A stretch of 64,000 nucleotides of DNA from Deltaproteobacteria bacterium (GTDB lineage Bacteria > Desulfobacterota > Desulfobulbia > Desulfobulbales > Desulfurivibrionaceae), in the NCBI GenBank assembly GCA_021802775.1, contig JAJZRJ010000009.1, positions 1-64,000 on the forward strand. The letters are read 5' to 3'. Below are positions 7,016 to 16,424 of the stretch, in pieces (position 1 is the stretch's first letter; every line of letters starts with the position of its first letter). Both the position numbers and the translations under genes were made by a program. The notes below the pieces were generated by a model, which worked only from the letters and a program-made list of their open reading frames with translations, was not told where the DNA came from and searched no databases.

Positions 7016-7999
7016 TTACAGCATGGTTTTGATGTAGGCCTCGTCGCGCAGTTCCTTGACCCACTTGCTGTAGTGAGCCTCCATGGTCTGCTGGTAGAGC
7101 AGGTCGCGAATCTCGTCATGCACGGCATCCAGCGGTTGCTGAGCCCGGATGTTGCCCTTGTCCGAGAGCAGTTTGAAAAGTTGGTACCCGGTGAAGGTCT
7201 CCACGATGGGGCTCAATTGGCCCGGCGCCAGCGAAAGCACGTGCTGCTTCAGGGAGGGGGAAAGCTCCTCTTTTTTGAAGACCCCGATATCTCCGCCGTC
7301 GGCGGCCGAGGGCAGGTCGGACATCTTCCGCGCTACCGAGCGGAAATCTTCACCGCCGGCCACCAGGCGCCGGGCCTCTTCCGCCTTGGCCAGGGCCTGG
7401 GCTTTGGCAGCCGGGGTGCTTTCTTTCCAGGAGAAGCCCATCTGGAGGATGTGATAGGAATCGGGCGAGACTTTGTCGGTGTAATGCTTCTCGTAGTACT
7501 CCTTGATCTTTTCTTCGGTGATGACCACCTTGGCGCGGATTTCCTGGCCAACGAGCTTGTTCTGCAGAATCTGGATGCGCAGTGAATTGCGGTACCGCTT
7601 TTCGTTGGAGCCCATCATTGCAAGGTCTTGAAGGAATTTATCCCGGCTGATCTTATTGCGGGCGAGGATGCGGTTGATCGCCTCGTCCAGCTCGTTGTCC
7701 GTCACGGTAATGTTGAGTTTGGCGGCGCGCTGTTCCACGATGAGCTTGTCGATCAGGCTGGAGAGTATTTCCTGGCGGGCCTGGAGCAGGGCGGCATTGA
7801 TCTGATCCGGCGGGGCCTGCTGGGTGATGCGCTTGAAGAGAGCGGCGCCTTCCCGATTCAGGTCGGAGAAGGTGATGACATCGTCGTTGACCACGGCAAT
7901 CACCCGGTCGACAATTTCGGCGGCAACGATGGCTGGAGCAGTAAGGAGGTGGATGAGGGCGAGGAGAACGAGGAGCGGAAGGGAACGCGTTTTGGTCAT
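7016..7999 (-). CDS. surA: SurA-like periplasmic peptidyl-prolyl isomerase/chaperone
   Basis: Periplasmic chaperone that escorts outer-membrane beta-barrel precursors to the Bam complex. The ATG at 7999 is preferred because it starts directly with a signal peptide (MTKTRSLPLLVLLALIHLLTAPAIVAA); an in-frame TTG 45 bases upstream would bury it. The N-terminal SurA domain follows (EIVDRVIAVVNDDVITFSDL), then one parvulin domain (YHILQMGFS ... AADGGDIGVFKKEEL ... GQLSPIVETFTGYQLFKL). 327 residues with a single parvulin domain, shorter than the two-domain E. coli SurA. It sits with mfd and bamA in one co-directional run, which supports an outer-membrane biogenesis role. Confidence 0.92.
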   Translation of the reverse strand: MTKTRSLPLLVLLALIHLLTAPAIVAAEIVDRVIAVVNDDVITFSDLNREGAALFKRITQQAPPDQINAALLQARQEILSSLIDKLIVEQRAAKLNITVTDNELDEAINRILARNKISRDKFLQDLAMMGSNEKRYRNSLRIQILQNKLVGQEIRAKVVITEEKIKEYYEKHYTDKVSPDSYHILQMGFSWKESTPAAKAQALAKAEEARRLVAGGEDFRSVARKMSDLPSAADGGDIGVFKKEELSPSLKQHVLSLAPGQLSPIVETFTGYQLFKLLSDKGNIRAQQPLDAVHDEIRDLLYQQTMEAHYSKWVKELRDEAYIKTML

Positions 8000-8070
8000 G
8001 GGATTCTCGGGTGCGAGTGAATCAGAATCAGCTAACTTCTGCAAATTACGTCCTTATACCATATTTTTCA

Positions 8071-11000
8071 TTAGATAGCACCCTCCGAGAGCGCCCGCAA
8101 GATATTTTTGGCCGCGGTACAGATGGCCGCAGCGGTATCGAGCCCGGCGGCCGGCACCAGCAGTTTGTGATCCGGCGTAAAGCGCAGGGTCTCGGGCTGG
8201 GCGCCGACGAGGCCGAGGATGCGTTCCGGCGGAATCGGCGTGGAGGGGTGGAAGGTGAAGACCAGCGACTTGGGCCCCTGTTCGAATTTCGCGATCTTGA
8301 GTTGCCGCAGATACCGCTTGAGATCGATGACTGCCAGCAGATTTCCGGTCTCGACCGGGATGGGGCCATAGCGATCCTCGAGTTCCGCGGTGAGATCGAG
8401 GAGAGCCTCCTCGCTGTCGGCGCCCGAGAGTTTGCGATAGGCGATGTAGCGCTGATCGGTGTCGCTGATGTAGAAGGCCGGGATATAGGCGGAGAAGCGC
8501 AGGTTGATCTCCGGCTCCACCTCCTCCTCGGCGGTGATCTCTTCGCCCTGCTGGGCGCGGCGCTTGAGGTCGAGCACCGTCTTTTGCAGCAGGTCGAGGT
8601 AGAGGTCGTAGCCCACCGCCGCGATGGTGCCGCTCTGGGATTCGCCGAGGATGTTGCCGCCGCCGCGGATCTGCAGGTCGCTCATGGCGAGCTTGAAGCC
8701 GCCGCCCAGGTCGTTGTAGTCCATCAGCGCCCGCAGCCGCTGCTGGGCATCCTTGGAGAGGCCGTCCAGGGACGGGACCAGCAGGTAGGCATAGGCCTGT
8801 TCGCTGCTGCGACCCACCCGGCCGCGCAGTTGGTAGATCTCGGCAAGTCCCAGCCGGTCGGCCCGGGTGATGATGATGGTGTTGGCATTGGGAATGTCGA
8901 GGCCGGATTCGATGATGGTGGTGCAGACCAGCACGTTCACCTCGCGCCGGACAAAGCGGATCATGATCTCTTCGAGCGGCTTGCTCGCCATCTGGCCGTG
9001 CGCGATGGCCACCTTGGCCTCCGGCACCAGCAGGTTGACCTTGCGGGCGATGTCGTGGATGGACTGCACCCGGTTGTGGACCAGAAAGACCTGGCCGCCG
9101 CGAGCCAGTTCGCGGGTTACCGCCTCCTTGATTACCAGGTCGTCGTGGCGGGCGATGAAGGTCTTCACCGTCCGGCGGTGGGCCGGCGGCGAGCTGATCA
9201 CCGAGAGATCGCGCACGCCCAGGAGCGAGAGTTGCAGGGTACGGGGAATTGGCGTGGCGGTAAGGGTGAGCACATCGACCTGGGTACGGAGTTTTTTCAA
9301 TTTCTCCTTGTGGACCACGCCGAAACGATGCTCCTCGTCGATGATCAGCAGCCCCAGCTTTTTGAAGACCACGTCCTTCGAAAGCAGGCGGTGGGTGCCG
9401 ATGACGATGTCGATCCGGCCGGCAGCCAGGTCGCTGACGATCTTCTTCTGCTCCGCCGGGGTACGGAAGCGGTTCAGGGACTCGATGCGGAGCGGAAAGC
9501 CGCGGAGCCGCTCGCGAAAGGTGGTGGTGTGCTGTTCGGCCAGCACGGTGGTCGGCACCAGCACTGCCACCTGGCGGTTGTCTTCCACTGCCTTGAAGGC
9601 GGCGCGCACCGCCACCTCGGTCTTGCCGTAGCCCACGTCGCCGCAGACCAGGCGGTCCATGGGGCGCTCGCCGGTGAGATCGTCCAGCACCTCGTTGATC
9701 GCCTTGAGCTGGCCCGGGGTCTCGTCGAAGGGAAAGGACTCCTCCAGCTCGTGGAAGAGTTCGTCCGGCTGAGAAAAGGCATGGCCTTTGGCCAACTGTC
9801 GGCGGGCGTAGAGGTTGAGCAGATCCTGCGCCACCTCCCATACCGCTTTTTTGACCTTCTGCTGCGTCGCCTGCCACACCTTGCCGCCCAGCTTGTCGAG
9901 GCCTGGCTCCCGGTCGTTGATTCCCTTGTATTTGCTCACCGCGGCGAGCTGATCCACCGGCACGTAGAGTTTGTCCGCGTCTTTGTATTCGATGAGCAGG
10001 AAGTCGTTGGGGATGCCGTTTAGTTCGAGGGTGATGAGGCCCTGATAGATGCCGATGCCGTGGTCGCGGTGAACGACGTAATCGCCGATAGCCAGTTCGT
10101 CGAAACGGACCACCGCCTCCCCGATCGGCTGGCGACTCTGCTTGCGGGCGCCCAGTCGTTGTTCGCCGAAGAGTTCGCTTTCCGAGAGCCAGTGGACTTT
10201 TTCCTCGGGCAGGTCGAAACCGGCGGAAAGGGGATGGTCAAAGAGCAGGATGCCGCCGGTGGTGGCCTGTTGATCGTGCCGGATTGGGGTCGGGGCGAGT
10301 GTGGCGGTGATGCCGTATTGGCCGAGCATCTCGGCCATGTGTTCGGCGTGACGCATGGTGCGGCAGGCAAAAAAGACCTGATCGCCCTGATCGAGCCAGG
10401 CCACGATCTCTCGTGCCAGGGGCGGCAAGAGTCCCTGCTGGTGGCGGTGCAGTTCCAGTTGCTGTTTGAGGAGCAGATGGTTGCCGGAGCGGATCGCGAG
10501 GGCATTCGTCGATGCGGCGGTGGTCCCGGCAATGGCGTGACAGCGGATGAGTTGACGCGTCTCCACGCCATTGAAGAAGCCGTCGGCGGTCAGAAAGAGG
10601 CGTTCCGGCGGCAGGGCCGGTCTGTGACTGGCCCTTGCCTCGGCGAAGTTGGCGTGGATGCGCTCCCAGACTAAATCCAGGGCTTGCCGGATGACAATGG
10701 GTTCGAGAAGAAAGAGCAGGGCCTCCTGCGGCAGGAAATCAAGCGGCAGGGCCGGCGCGTCATAGAGGAGGGGCAGGAAGAATTCACTGCCGGGAAAATC
10801 GCGGCCCATGGCGATTTTTTCCCGGATGGTTCCGCTTTCATCCTCGTCCCACCCGTATTCGGCCACGGCGGCATCGAAGCGGTTCAGCAATGTCCCGTGC
10901 CGGTCGCTGCCGGGAGCCGGAAAGAGGATATCCGAGGCCGGCAGGATCACCGCCTCGGCGAGTTCCGCCACCGAACGCTGGCTGATGGGGTCGAAGAGGC

Positions 11001-11574
11001 GCAGCGATTCGAGCAGATCGCCCAGAAAATCGAGGCGCAGCGGGTGGTCGAAACCGGGCGGGAAGATGTCCATGATGCCGCCGCGGGTACTCATCTCGCC
11101 GACGTTCTGCACCAGGGCCACGGGCTCGTAACCAGCGATGAGGAGGTTTTTCCGCAAGGCTTCCTGGTCGATCTCCTCGCCGCGGATGATCAGTTCCGCC
11201 AGGGTGTTGAGCAGATGTTTCGGGATGGTCCGGCGGATCATGGCCTCGGCCGAGGCGATGAAGCAGAAGGGGGAGTCGGCGGTGAGGGCCTTGTTCAGGG
11301 CGGCCAGGCGGGCCGCGGTGGTGGACGGGTCGGGGGCGAGCGGGGTGTAGGGCGGGATCTCGTAGCCCGGGTAGAGGGCCACCGGCAAGGCCGAGAAGAG
11401 GGCGAGATCCTGCTCCAGGGTTTGGGCCGCCCGCTCGCTGGCGCAGAGACAGACCACAGGGCGCGTGGCCTTGTGCGCGGCCCTGGCGATCTGCAGGGCC
11501 GCGGCACTGCCACTTACCCCGATGACCTCCAGCGGGAACTTATCCCGGTTGAGCGCGGCATGAAAGGACACCAT
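8071..11574 (-). CDS. mfd: Transcription-repair coupling factor Mfd
   Basis: DNA translocase that removes RNA polymerase stalled at lesions and recruits UvrA. 1167 residues, full length. Seen in order: UvrB-like N-terminal region (YPGYEIPPYTPLAPDP), RNA-polymerase-interacting domain (VHRDHGIGIYQGL), helicase domain with Walker A GDVGYGKTEVA, DEEH box (LLIIDEEHRFGV), TATPIPRTLQ, then helicase motifs QLRGRVGRSSEQAYAYLL, the TRG region, and a C-terminal regulatory domain. The bamA stop lies 18 bases upstream on the same strand and surA follows, so it shares their transcription unit. No Shine-Dalgarno is evident before the ATG. Confidence 0.98.
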   Translation of the reverse strand: MVSFHAALNRDKFPLEVIGVSGSAAALQIARAAHKATRPVVCLCASERAAQTLEQDLALFSALPVALYPGYEIPPYTPLAPDPSTTAARLAALNKALTADSPFCFIASAEAMIRRTIPKHLLNTLAELIIRGEEIDQEALRKNLLIAGYEPVALVQNVGEMSTRGGIMDIFPPGFDHPLRLDFLGDLLESLRLFDPISQRSVAELAEAVILPASDILFPAPGSDRHGTLLNRFDAAVAEYGWDEDESGTIREKIAMGRDFPGSEFFLPLLYDAPALPLDFLPQEALLFLLEPIVIRQALDLVWERIHANFAEARASHRPALPPERLFLTADGFFNGVETRQLIRCHAIAGTTAASTNALAIRSGNHLLLKQQLELHRHQQGLLPPLAREIVAWLDQGDQVFFACRTMRHAEHMAEMLGQYGITATLAPTPIRHDQQATTGGILLFDHPLSAGFDLPEEKVHWLSESELFGEQRLGARKQSRQPIGEAVVRFDELAIGDYVVHRDHGIGIYQGLITLELNGIPNDFLLIEYKDADKLYVPVDQLAAVSKYKGINDREPGLDKLGGKVWQATQQKVKKAVWEVAQDLLNLYARRQLAKGHAFSQPDELFHELEESFPFDETPGQLKAINEVLDDLTGERPMDRLVCGDVGYGKTEVAVRAAFKAVEDNRQVAVLVPTTVLAEQHTTTFRERLRGFPLRIESLNRFRTPAEQKKIVSDLAAGRIDIVIGTHRLLSKDVVFKKLGLLIIDEEHRFGVVHKEKLKKLRTQVDVLTLTATPIPRTLQLSLLGVRDLSVISSPPAHRRTVKTFIARHDDLVIKEAVTRELARGGQVFLVHNRVQSIHDIARKVNLLVPEAKVAIAHGQMASKPLEEIMIRFVRREVNVLVCTTIIESGLDIPNANTIIITRADRLGLAEIYQLRGRVGRSSEQAYAYLLVPSLDGLSKDAQQRLRALMDYNDLGGGFKLAMSDLQIRGGGNILGESQSGTIAAVGYDLYLDLLQKTVLDLKRRAQQGEEITAEEEVEPEINLRFSAYIPAFYISDTDQRYIAYRKLSGADSEEALLDLTAELEDRYGPIPVETGNLLAVIDLKRYLRQLKIAKFEQGPKSLVFTFHPSTPIPPERILGLVGAQPETLRFTPDHKLLVPAAGLDTAAAICTAAKNILRALSEGAI

Positions 11575-11592
11575 GGCGGGAAGGGGTGGCTG

Positions 11593-14340
11593 CTAGAAAC
11601 CGCCGCCGATGCTGAAGTCCCAGACCCCCTGATCCTCGCCCGGCGCCGGGTCGATGTTGTAGCCCCACTCCAGGCGCAGCGGCCCCATGGGCGAGAGCCA
11701 GCGGAAACCGAGGCCCACCGCCTTCTTGAGGTCGCCCACGTCCCACGTTTCGGAGTCGGTATAGACGTTGCCGGCGTCGAAGAAGGCAACACCTTTGAGG
11801 CCGATCTCCTGGGCAATGGGGAAGATCCACTCGGCGTTCATGTACCACATCTTCTCGCCGCCGATCCGCTCGCCGGTACCCGGGTCCAGCGGGCTGATCT
11901 TGCTGCTGTCGAAGCCGCGGATGGTGTTGAGGCCGCCGAGGTAGAACTTTTCGTAGACCGGCAGTTTGCCTTCCTCGTTCTCGATGGCATAGCCGGCCGC
12001 GCCCTTGAGGTGCAGAACCGTGTCGTTGAACCAGGGCCGATTGATTTCCTTGAGGCCCGGTACCCCGGTCCAGGGGAAGAACCAGCTGGTCGATGCCTCC
12101 CACTTGGTGAAGGAGCTGTCGCCGCCGATCACCCCGCCGGCATGCTTGACCGAAACGTTGTGCAGCGCGCCCTTGGAGGTGTCGGAGAGGCGGTTGCGGG
12201 TGTCGCGGGCCGCTCCGAGCCGGATATAGCTGGTGGTGTTGATGTTGGCCGAATCCCTGATCACCTGGGCCGCCGTTGGTTTGAGGTCGGAGAGCTGGGT
12301 GTCGTCGAAGCCGTAGCCCCAGAAGAGGCGCCATTTCTCCCACACCGGGTAGCCGAAGCGCAGGGCGCCGCCGTTGGAATCCTTGGTGTAGTCGTCGTAT
12401 TCCCGGCGCCAGTTGTAGGCGTCGAAGCCGAAGAGCAGCTTACTGTCGTCCAGGTGCGGCTCGGTGAAGCTGAAGTTGAACCGGGTGGAGGCGGAGCTCA
12501 GGTTCGCCGCCAGCGAGACGCGCTGGCCCTTGCCCATGAAGTTGTTCTGGCTCACCTCGCCCATGAAGGAGAGGTGATCGACCGAGCTGTAGCCGGCACC
12601 GACGCTGAAGGTGCCGGTGGGCTTCTCCTTGACGTCCACGATGACGTCCATCAGGTCGTCCTGCACCGTGGGTTCGGGGTTGATGTTCACCTCTTCGAAA
12701 TATTCGAGCCGCTGGAGTTTCTCGGTGCTCTTGCGCATGGCGGTGGCGTCGAAGATGGCGCCCTCCTTGAGCTGCACCTCGCGGCGGATGACCTTGTCGC
12801 GGGTGCGGGAGTTGCCCTTGATGATGATGCGATTCACATGGACCAAGCTCCCCTTCCTGACGTCGATCATCACATCCATGCGTTTGAGATCCGGGTTTTT
12901 CTGCAGGCGCGGGTTGACCTCGGCAAAGGCATAGCCATGCTCGGCATAGCGGTCGGTGAGGCGCATCACGTCCTCACGCAGCACCTGGCGGCTGAAGAAT
13001 TTTTCCTCGCCGAGTTTGACCTGCTCCAGAAGATCGTTTTTGTCCTCGATCAGGTCGCCGGCAAGATCGATGGTGCCGACCCGGTAGCGGTCGCCCTCGG
13101 AAACGTTGAAGGTGACGAAGAGCCATTCGCCTTCGCGGGTCACCTCCGGCTCGCCGACCTGGGCCTCGATGTAGCCTTGGTTGTGGTAGAAGGCGCCGAT
13201 CCGCGAACGGTCCTGATCGAGGATGTCGCGTTTCAGCCGGCCCGATTCGGTGATCCAGGAGAGCAGCCCCTTTTCCGAGGTGGCCATGACTTTCTTGAGT
13301 TCCTTTTCGCTGAAGGCCGTGTTACCGGCAATGCGGATCTCCTTGATGTAGACCTTGACGCCCTCGGTGATGGCGAACTGGATATTGACCCGCTCCGGCT
13401 TGGGATAGTCGAGCTTGGCCGTGACCTCGGTATTGTAGAACCCCTTTTCCTTGTAGAGTTTCTTGATGTTCTCCACCGAGTTCTGCATTTCCTTGGTGCT
13501 CAGGATGGTGTTGGGATGGACCGAGAGGACGTCCTTGATCTCCTTTTCTTCCATCTCCTTGTTGCCGGCGAGATTGACCCGGCCGATCACCGCCTTCTCG
13601 GTGAGAACAAAGGTCACCTCGCGACCCTGCTCGGTGTCGGCGACCTCAAGCTGCACATCCTCGAAATAGCCCATCTTGAAGATGTTTTTGATGTCGTCGC
13701 GGAGTTGGCCCGCGGCGTAGACATCGCCGGCCTGGCTCTTGATCTGCCTCATGATGGCGCCGGAATCGGTTTTCTGATTGCCGCGAATCTCGATTTTCGC
13801 GATCAGCAGGTCGCGGTCGGTGTAGGCCAGCACCTCTTTGACCGCCCGGTCGAGGGCACCGGCCAAGGCCGCGGCCGAATCGGCCTTCTGGTAGACATAA
13901 CGCGGCGGTTCCTGGCCGAGCAGATCGAGCACGACAAGATCGATGCTCACCGTTTCACCGAGTTGGGTCAGGCTGCCGGCTGCCGCGTAGTTGGCGCTCT
14001 TGGCGTCGGCGAGGCCCATGACGGCATCGACGCTCGGCGGCCAGCTCTTCTGGTAGTTGATGTGCTTCGTCACCTCATTGCGGGAGAGCATGGCAATACC
14101 CTTGGCCGCGAGCACCTCCTGCAAAGCCTTGTCGGCCTGGTTCGCCAGCGCTTCCGGAGAGACGGCACTGTTGACCTTGAGCGGCAGGAAGAGGGCGGCG
14201 GAACGGGCCGGCGCGGCGTGGGCGGAGAAGGGCGCAACAGCAAGAGAGCAGAGGCTCAACAGAAGTCCGATCAGGGCGGGAAGGCCAGCACGGCGCAGAG
14301 AGGCGAAATACCGGTCATCGGAGGATGTCGAGTGTTTCAT
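11593..14340 (-). CDS. bamA: BamA outer-membrane protein assembly factor with extra N-terminal domain
   Basis: Central component of the outer-membrane beta-barrel insertase. The ATG at 14340 is chosen because AGGTG lies just before it and a signal peptide follows (LPALIGLLLSLCSLAVAPFSAHA); an ATG at 14364 is possible. Five POTRA domains are visible (for example IAKIEIRGNQKTDSGAIMRQ, IGRVNLAGNKEMEEKEI, IKEIRIAGNTAFSEKEL), then a 16-stranded barrel ending in phenylalanine (WDFSIGGGF), with the conserved loop motif RGF in NTIRGFDSS. Between signal peptide and POTRA1 lie about 120 extra residues (AALFLPLKVN ... LTQLGETVSIDLVVLD) absent from E. coli BamA and resembling a TolB N-terminal-like alpha/beta domain. 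Confidence 0.96.
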   Translation of the reverse strand: MKHSTSSDDRYFASLRRAGLPALIGLLLSLCSLAVAPFSAHAAPARSAALFLPLKVNSAVSPEALANQADKALQEVLAAKGIAMLSRNEVTKHINYQKSWPPSVDAVMGLADAKSANYAAAGSLTQLGETVSIDLVVLDLLGQEPPRYVYQKADSAAALAGALDRAVKEVLAYTDRDLLIAKIEIRGNQKTDSGAIMRQIKSQAGDVYAAGQLRDDIKNIFKMGYFEDVQLEVADTEQGREVTFVLTEKAVIGRVNLAGNKEMEEKEIKDVLSVHPNTILSTKEMQNSVENIKKLYKEKGFYNTEVTAKLDYPKPERVNIQFAITEGVKVYIKEIRIAGNTAFSEKELKKVMATSEKGLLSWITESGRLKRDILDQDRSRIGAFYHNQGYIEAQVGEPEVTREGEWLFVTFNVSEGDRYRVGTIDLAGDLIEDKNDLLEQVKLGEEKFFSRQVLREDVMRLTDRYAEHGYAFAEVNPRLQKNPDLKRMDVMIDVRKGSLVHVNRIIIKGNSRTRDKVIRREVQLKEGAIFDATAMRKSTEKLQRLEYFEEVNINPEPTVQDDLMDVIVDVKEKPTGTFSVGAGYSSVDHLSFMGEVSQNNFMGKGQRVSLAANLSSASTRFNFSFTEPHLDDSKLLFGFDAYNWRREYDDYTKDSNGGALRFGYPVWEKWRLFWGYGFDDTQLSDLKPTAAQVIRDSANINTTSYIRLGAARDTRNRLSDTSKGALHNVSVKHAGGVIGGDSSFTKWEASTSWFFPWTGVPGLKEINRPWFNDTVLHLKGAAGYAIENEEGKLPVYEKFYLGGLNTIRGFDSSKISPLDPGTGERIGGEKMWYMNAEWIFPIAQEIGLKGVAFFDAGNVYTDSETWDVGDLKKAVGLGFRWLSPMGPLRLEWGYNIDPAPGEDQGVWDFSIGGGF

Positions 14341-14504
14341 GGTCACCTGGGATTGTTCAATCATCGTTCTGACATGAGCGGGTTGTCCGGATGGCTGGCG
14401 GTGGCCCGGCGAAGCTCTATATTTCGGCGCCTACACGCCGGCCATGATGGCGTTGACTCCATTCTTTACCACGCTGGCAAACGAAAGAGAAGCCGAAATT
14501 CGCC

Positions 14505-15194
14505 TCAGTCGATCCCCTCGCGGAGCAGGCCGTCGGCCAGGGTGAGGCAGTGATCCATCCGGCGGGCCAGGCTGTGGTTGTGGGTGACCATCACCGTGGC
14601 GAGCCCCAGGGCCTGATTGAGTTCCTGCATGAGGGTAAAGACCTTTTCCCCGGTTTTCGGATCGAGGTTGCCGGTGGGTTCGTCGGCGAGCAGCAGGGCG
14701 GGTTTCATGACCAGAGCCCGGGCGATGGCCACCCGCTGCTGTTCGCCGCCGGAAAGCTCGCCTACCTTGTGCCGGGTCCGGTCACCAAGTCCTACCCGGT
14801 CGAGCAACTCGCGGGCGCGATCCGTAATCTCGGGAAGCGGGAGTTCGGCGATCATCCCCGGCAGCATCACGTTTTCCAGGGCGGTGAATTCGGGCAGCAG
14901 GTGGTGGAACTGGAAGACAAAACCGATACTCCGATTGCGGAAGGCGGAAAGGCGTTGGTCGTCCAGGCCGAAGATGTCGGTGCCCTGGTGGAGCAGGGTG
15001 CCGCCGCTCGGCCGGTCGAGGGTGCCGAGAATGTGGAGCAGGGTGGTTTTGCCGGTGCCGGAGGTACCGACAATGGCGGCCATCTCCCCCTTGCGGAGGG
15101 TGAGGTCGATGCCGCGCAGCACGGCAAGACGCTGGGGCGAAAGGAACTCCTTGGTCAGCCCCTGGGCGATGAAAAGCGGTGCGTCGTTATTCAT
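14505..15194 (-). CDS. lolD: Lipoprotein-releasing ABC transporter ATPase LolD
   Basis: ATPase of the LolCDE system that extracts lipoproteins from the inner membrane for delivery to the outer membrane. 229 residues. Seen: Walker [10 protein letters not shown] (residues 43-51), Q-loop [11 protein letters not shown], signature [15 protein letters not shown], Walker [12 protein letters not shown], and H-loop [10 protein letters not shown]. The start overlaps the 3' end of the permease gene by 8 bases, the normal lolC-lolD arrangement with tight coupling. The MacB/LolD family is broad, but the neighbouring permease and bamA make LolD the natural reading. Confidence 0.95.
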   Translation of the reverse strand: MNNDAPLFIAQGLTKEFLSPQRLAVLRGIDLTLRKGEMAAIVGTSGTGKTTLLHILGTLDRPSGGTLLHQGTDIFGLDDQRLSAFRNRSIGFVFQFHHLLPEFTALENVMLPGMIAELPLPEITDRARELLDRVGLGDRTRHKVGELSGGEQQRVAIARALVMKPALLLADEPTGNLDPKTGEKVFTLMQELNQALGLATVMVTHNHSLARRMDHCLTLADGLLREGID

Positions 15195-16416
15195 AGCGCA
15201 GGGCCACCGCCGGGTCGATTTTTGCCGCCTGGCGCGACGGGTAGAGGGTGGCCAGGAAGGTGATCAGCACGGCGGCGAACGCGATCAGGCCGACATCCAG
15301 CGGCAGTACCTTGACCGGCAGGGTGGAGATGGGATAGACCTCGGGCAGTTTGATGAACTGGTAGCGGCTCAGAATCTCGCAGAGGGTGAGGCCGCCGGCG
15401 ATACCCAGCACGGTGCCGGTAAGCCCGATGACCAGGCCTTCGTACATGAAGATGCGCATGATGCTGCCCGAGGTGGCGCCCATGGATTTCAATATCGCGA
15501 TGTCCTTGGTCTTTTCCATCACCACCATAATCAGGGTGCTGACGATGTTGAAGGCCGCCACCAGCACCACCAGGGCCATGATCACCGAGAGCGCGGTCTT
15601 TTCGAGTTTCAGGGCCGAGAAGATGTTGCGGTTCATCCGCATCCAGTCCTTGGCGAGATAGCCCGGCCCCAGGGCCTGTTCAATCCGGTCGGCGACCTCG
15701 GCGGCGGTGTCGATATCCGCCACCTTGATCTCGATGCCGTGGACCGCGCTGCCGAGGTCGAGGAACTCCTGCGCCGTGGTGAGATTCACGTAGGCGAGGG
15801 AGGAGTCGTATTCGTACATGCCGGTGTCAAAGACCCCGGCCACCTGACAGGCCTTGATCCTGGGCAATACCCCCATGGGGGTCAGGGGGCCGGCGGCGGA
15901 GATGAGCTTCACCCGGTCACCCACCGTGACTTGCAGTTGGTTGGCCAGTTCCTTGCCAAGGATGATGCCCGGCACGCCGCTGTTTTGGTTGCCCTCGCCG
16001 AGAGCCGCGATGGTGCCTGCCATCATGTAGCGGTCGATGTCGAGCACGCTCACGGCCGAGGCCGGGTCGAGGCCGCGCAGCACGACGCCGGTGCCACCCG
16101 CTCCGCCGGTCAGCATGGCCTGCGAGTAGATGTAGGGGGTAAGCCCGACTACGCCGGGTACCTTGCCGATGGCGGCGGCCGCCCGCGGATAGTCGGTGAG
16201 CACGCCACCCAGATCCTGGACCACCACATGGGAGTTGATGCCGAGGATCTTGTTGCGGAATTCCGAGGTGAAGCCGGTCATCACCGCCAGCACCACGATC
16301 AGGGCCGTCACCCCGACCATGACGCCAGCCACCGAGATGAGCGAAATGAGCGAGATGAAGCTCTGTTTCCGCTTGGCCTTCAGGTACCGGAGGCAGATGA
16401 ACCACTCGAAGCGCAT
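15187..16416 (-). CDS. lolC: Lipoprotein-releasing ABC permease LolC/LolE
   Basis: Inner-membrane permease partner of LolD. 409 residues: an N-terminal transmembrane segment ([27 protein letters not shown] split over residues 20-48), a large periplasmic domain (about residues 50-270), then three helices near the C-terminus ([54 protein letters not shown]), the FtsX/MacB topology. Ends in the family motif [17 protein letters not shown]. Only one permease gene is present, so the complex is probably a homodimer (LolF-like). It lies 8 bases after lysS on the same strand. Confidence 0.95.
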   Translation of the reverse strand: MRFEWFICLRYLKAKRKQSFISLISLISVAGVMVGVTALIVVLAVMTGFTSEFRNKILGINSHVVVQDLGGVLTDYPRAAAAIGKVPGVVGLTPYIYSQAMLTGGAGGTGVVLRGLDPASAVSVLDIDRYMMAGTIAALGEGNQNSGVPGIILGKELANQLQVTVGDRVKLISAAGPLTPMGVLPRIKACQVAGVFDTGMYEYDSSLAYVNLTTAQEFLDLGSAVHGIEIKVADIDTAAEVADRIEQALGPGYLAKDWMRMNRNIFSALKLEKTALSVIMALVVLVAAFNIVSTLIMVVMEKTKDIAILKSMGATSGSIMRIFMYEGLVIGLTGTVLGIAGGLTLCEILSRYQFIKLPEVYPISTLPVKVLPLDVGLIAFAAVLITFLATLYPSRQAAKIDPAVALRYE

Positions 16417-16424
16417 GGCGGCTC

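Noticed and set aside
8011-10023. 670-codon plus-strand open frame opposite mfd
   Set aside because: Antisense shadow of mfd; composition mirrors the coding strand and no motif is recognisable.
10684-14553. 1289-codon open frame on the plus strand, opposite mfd and bamA
   Set aside because: It is an antisense shadow of two firmly identified genes in high-GC DNA; the protein is Gly/Val/Asp/Ala-rich filler with no domain and no ribosome binding site.
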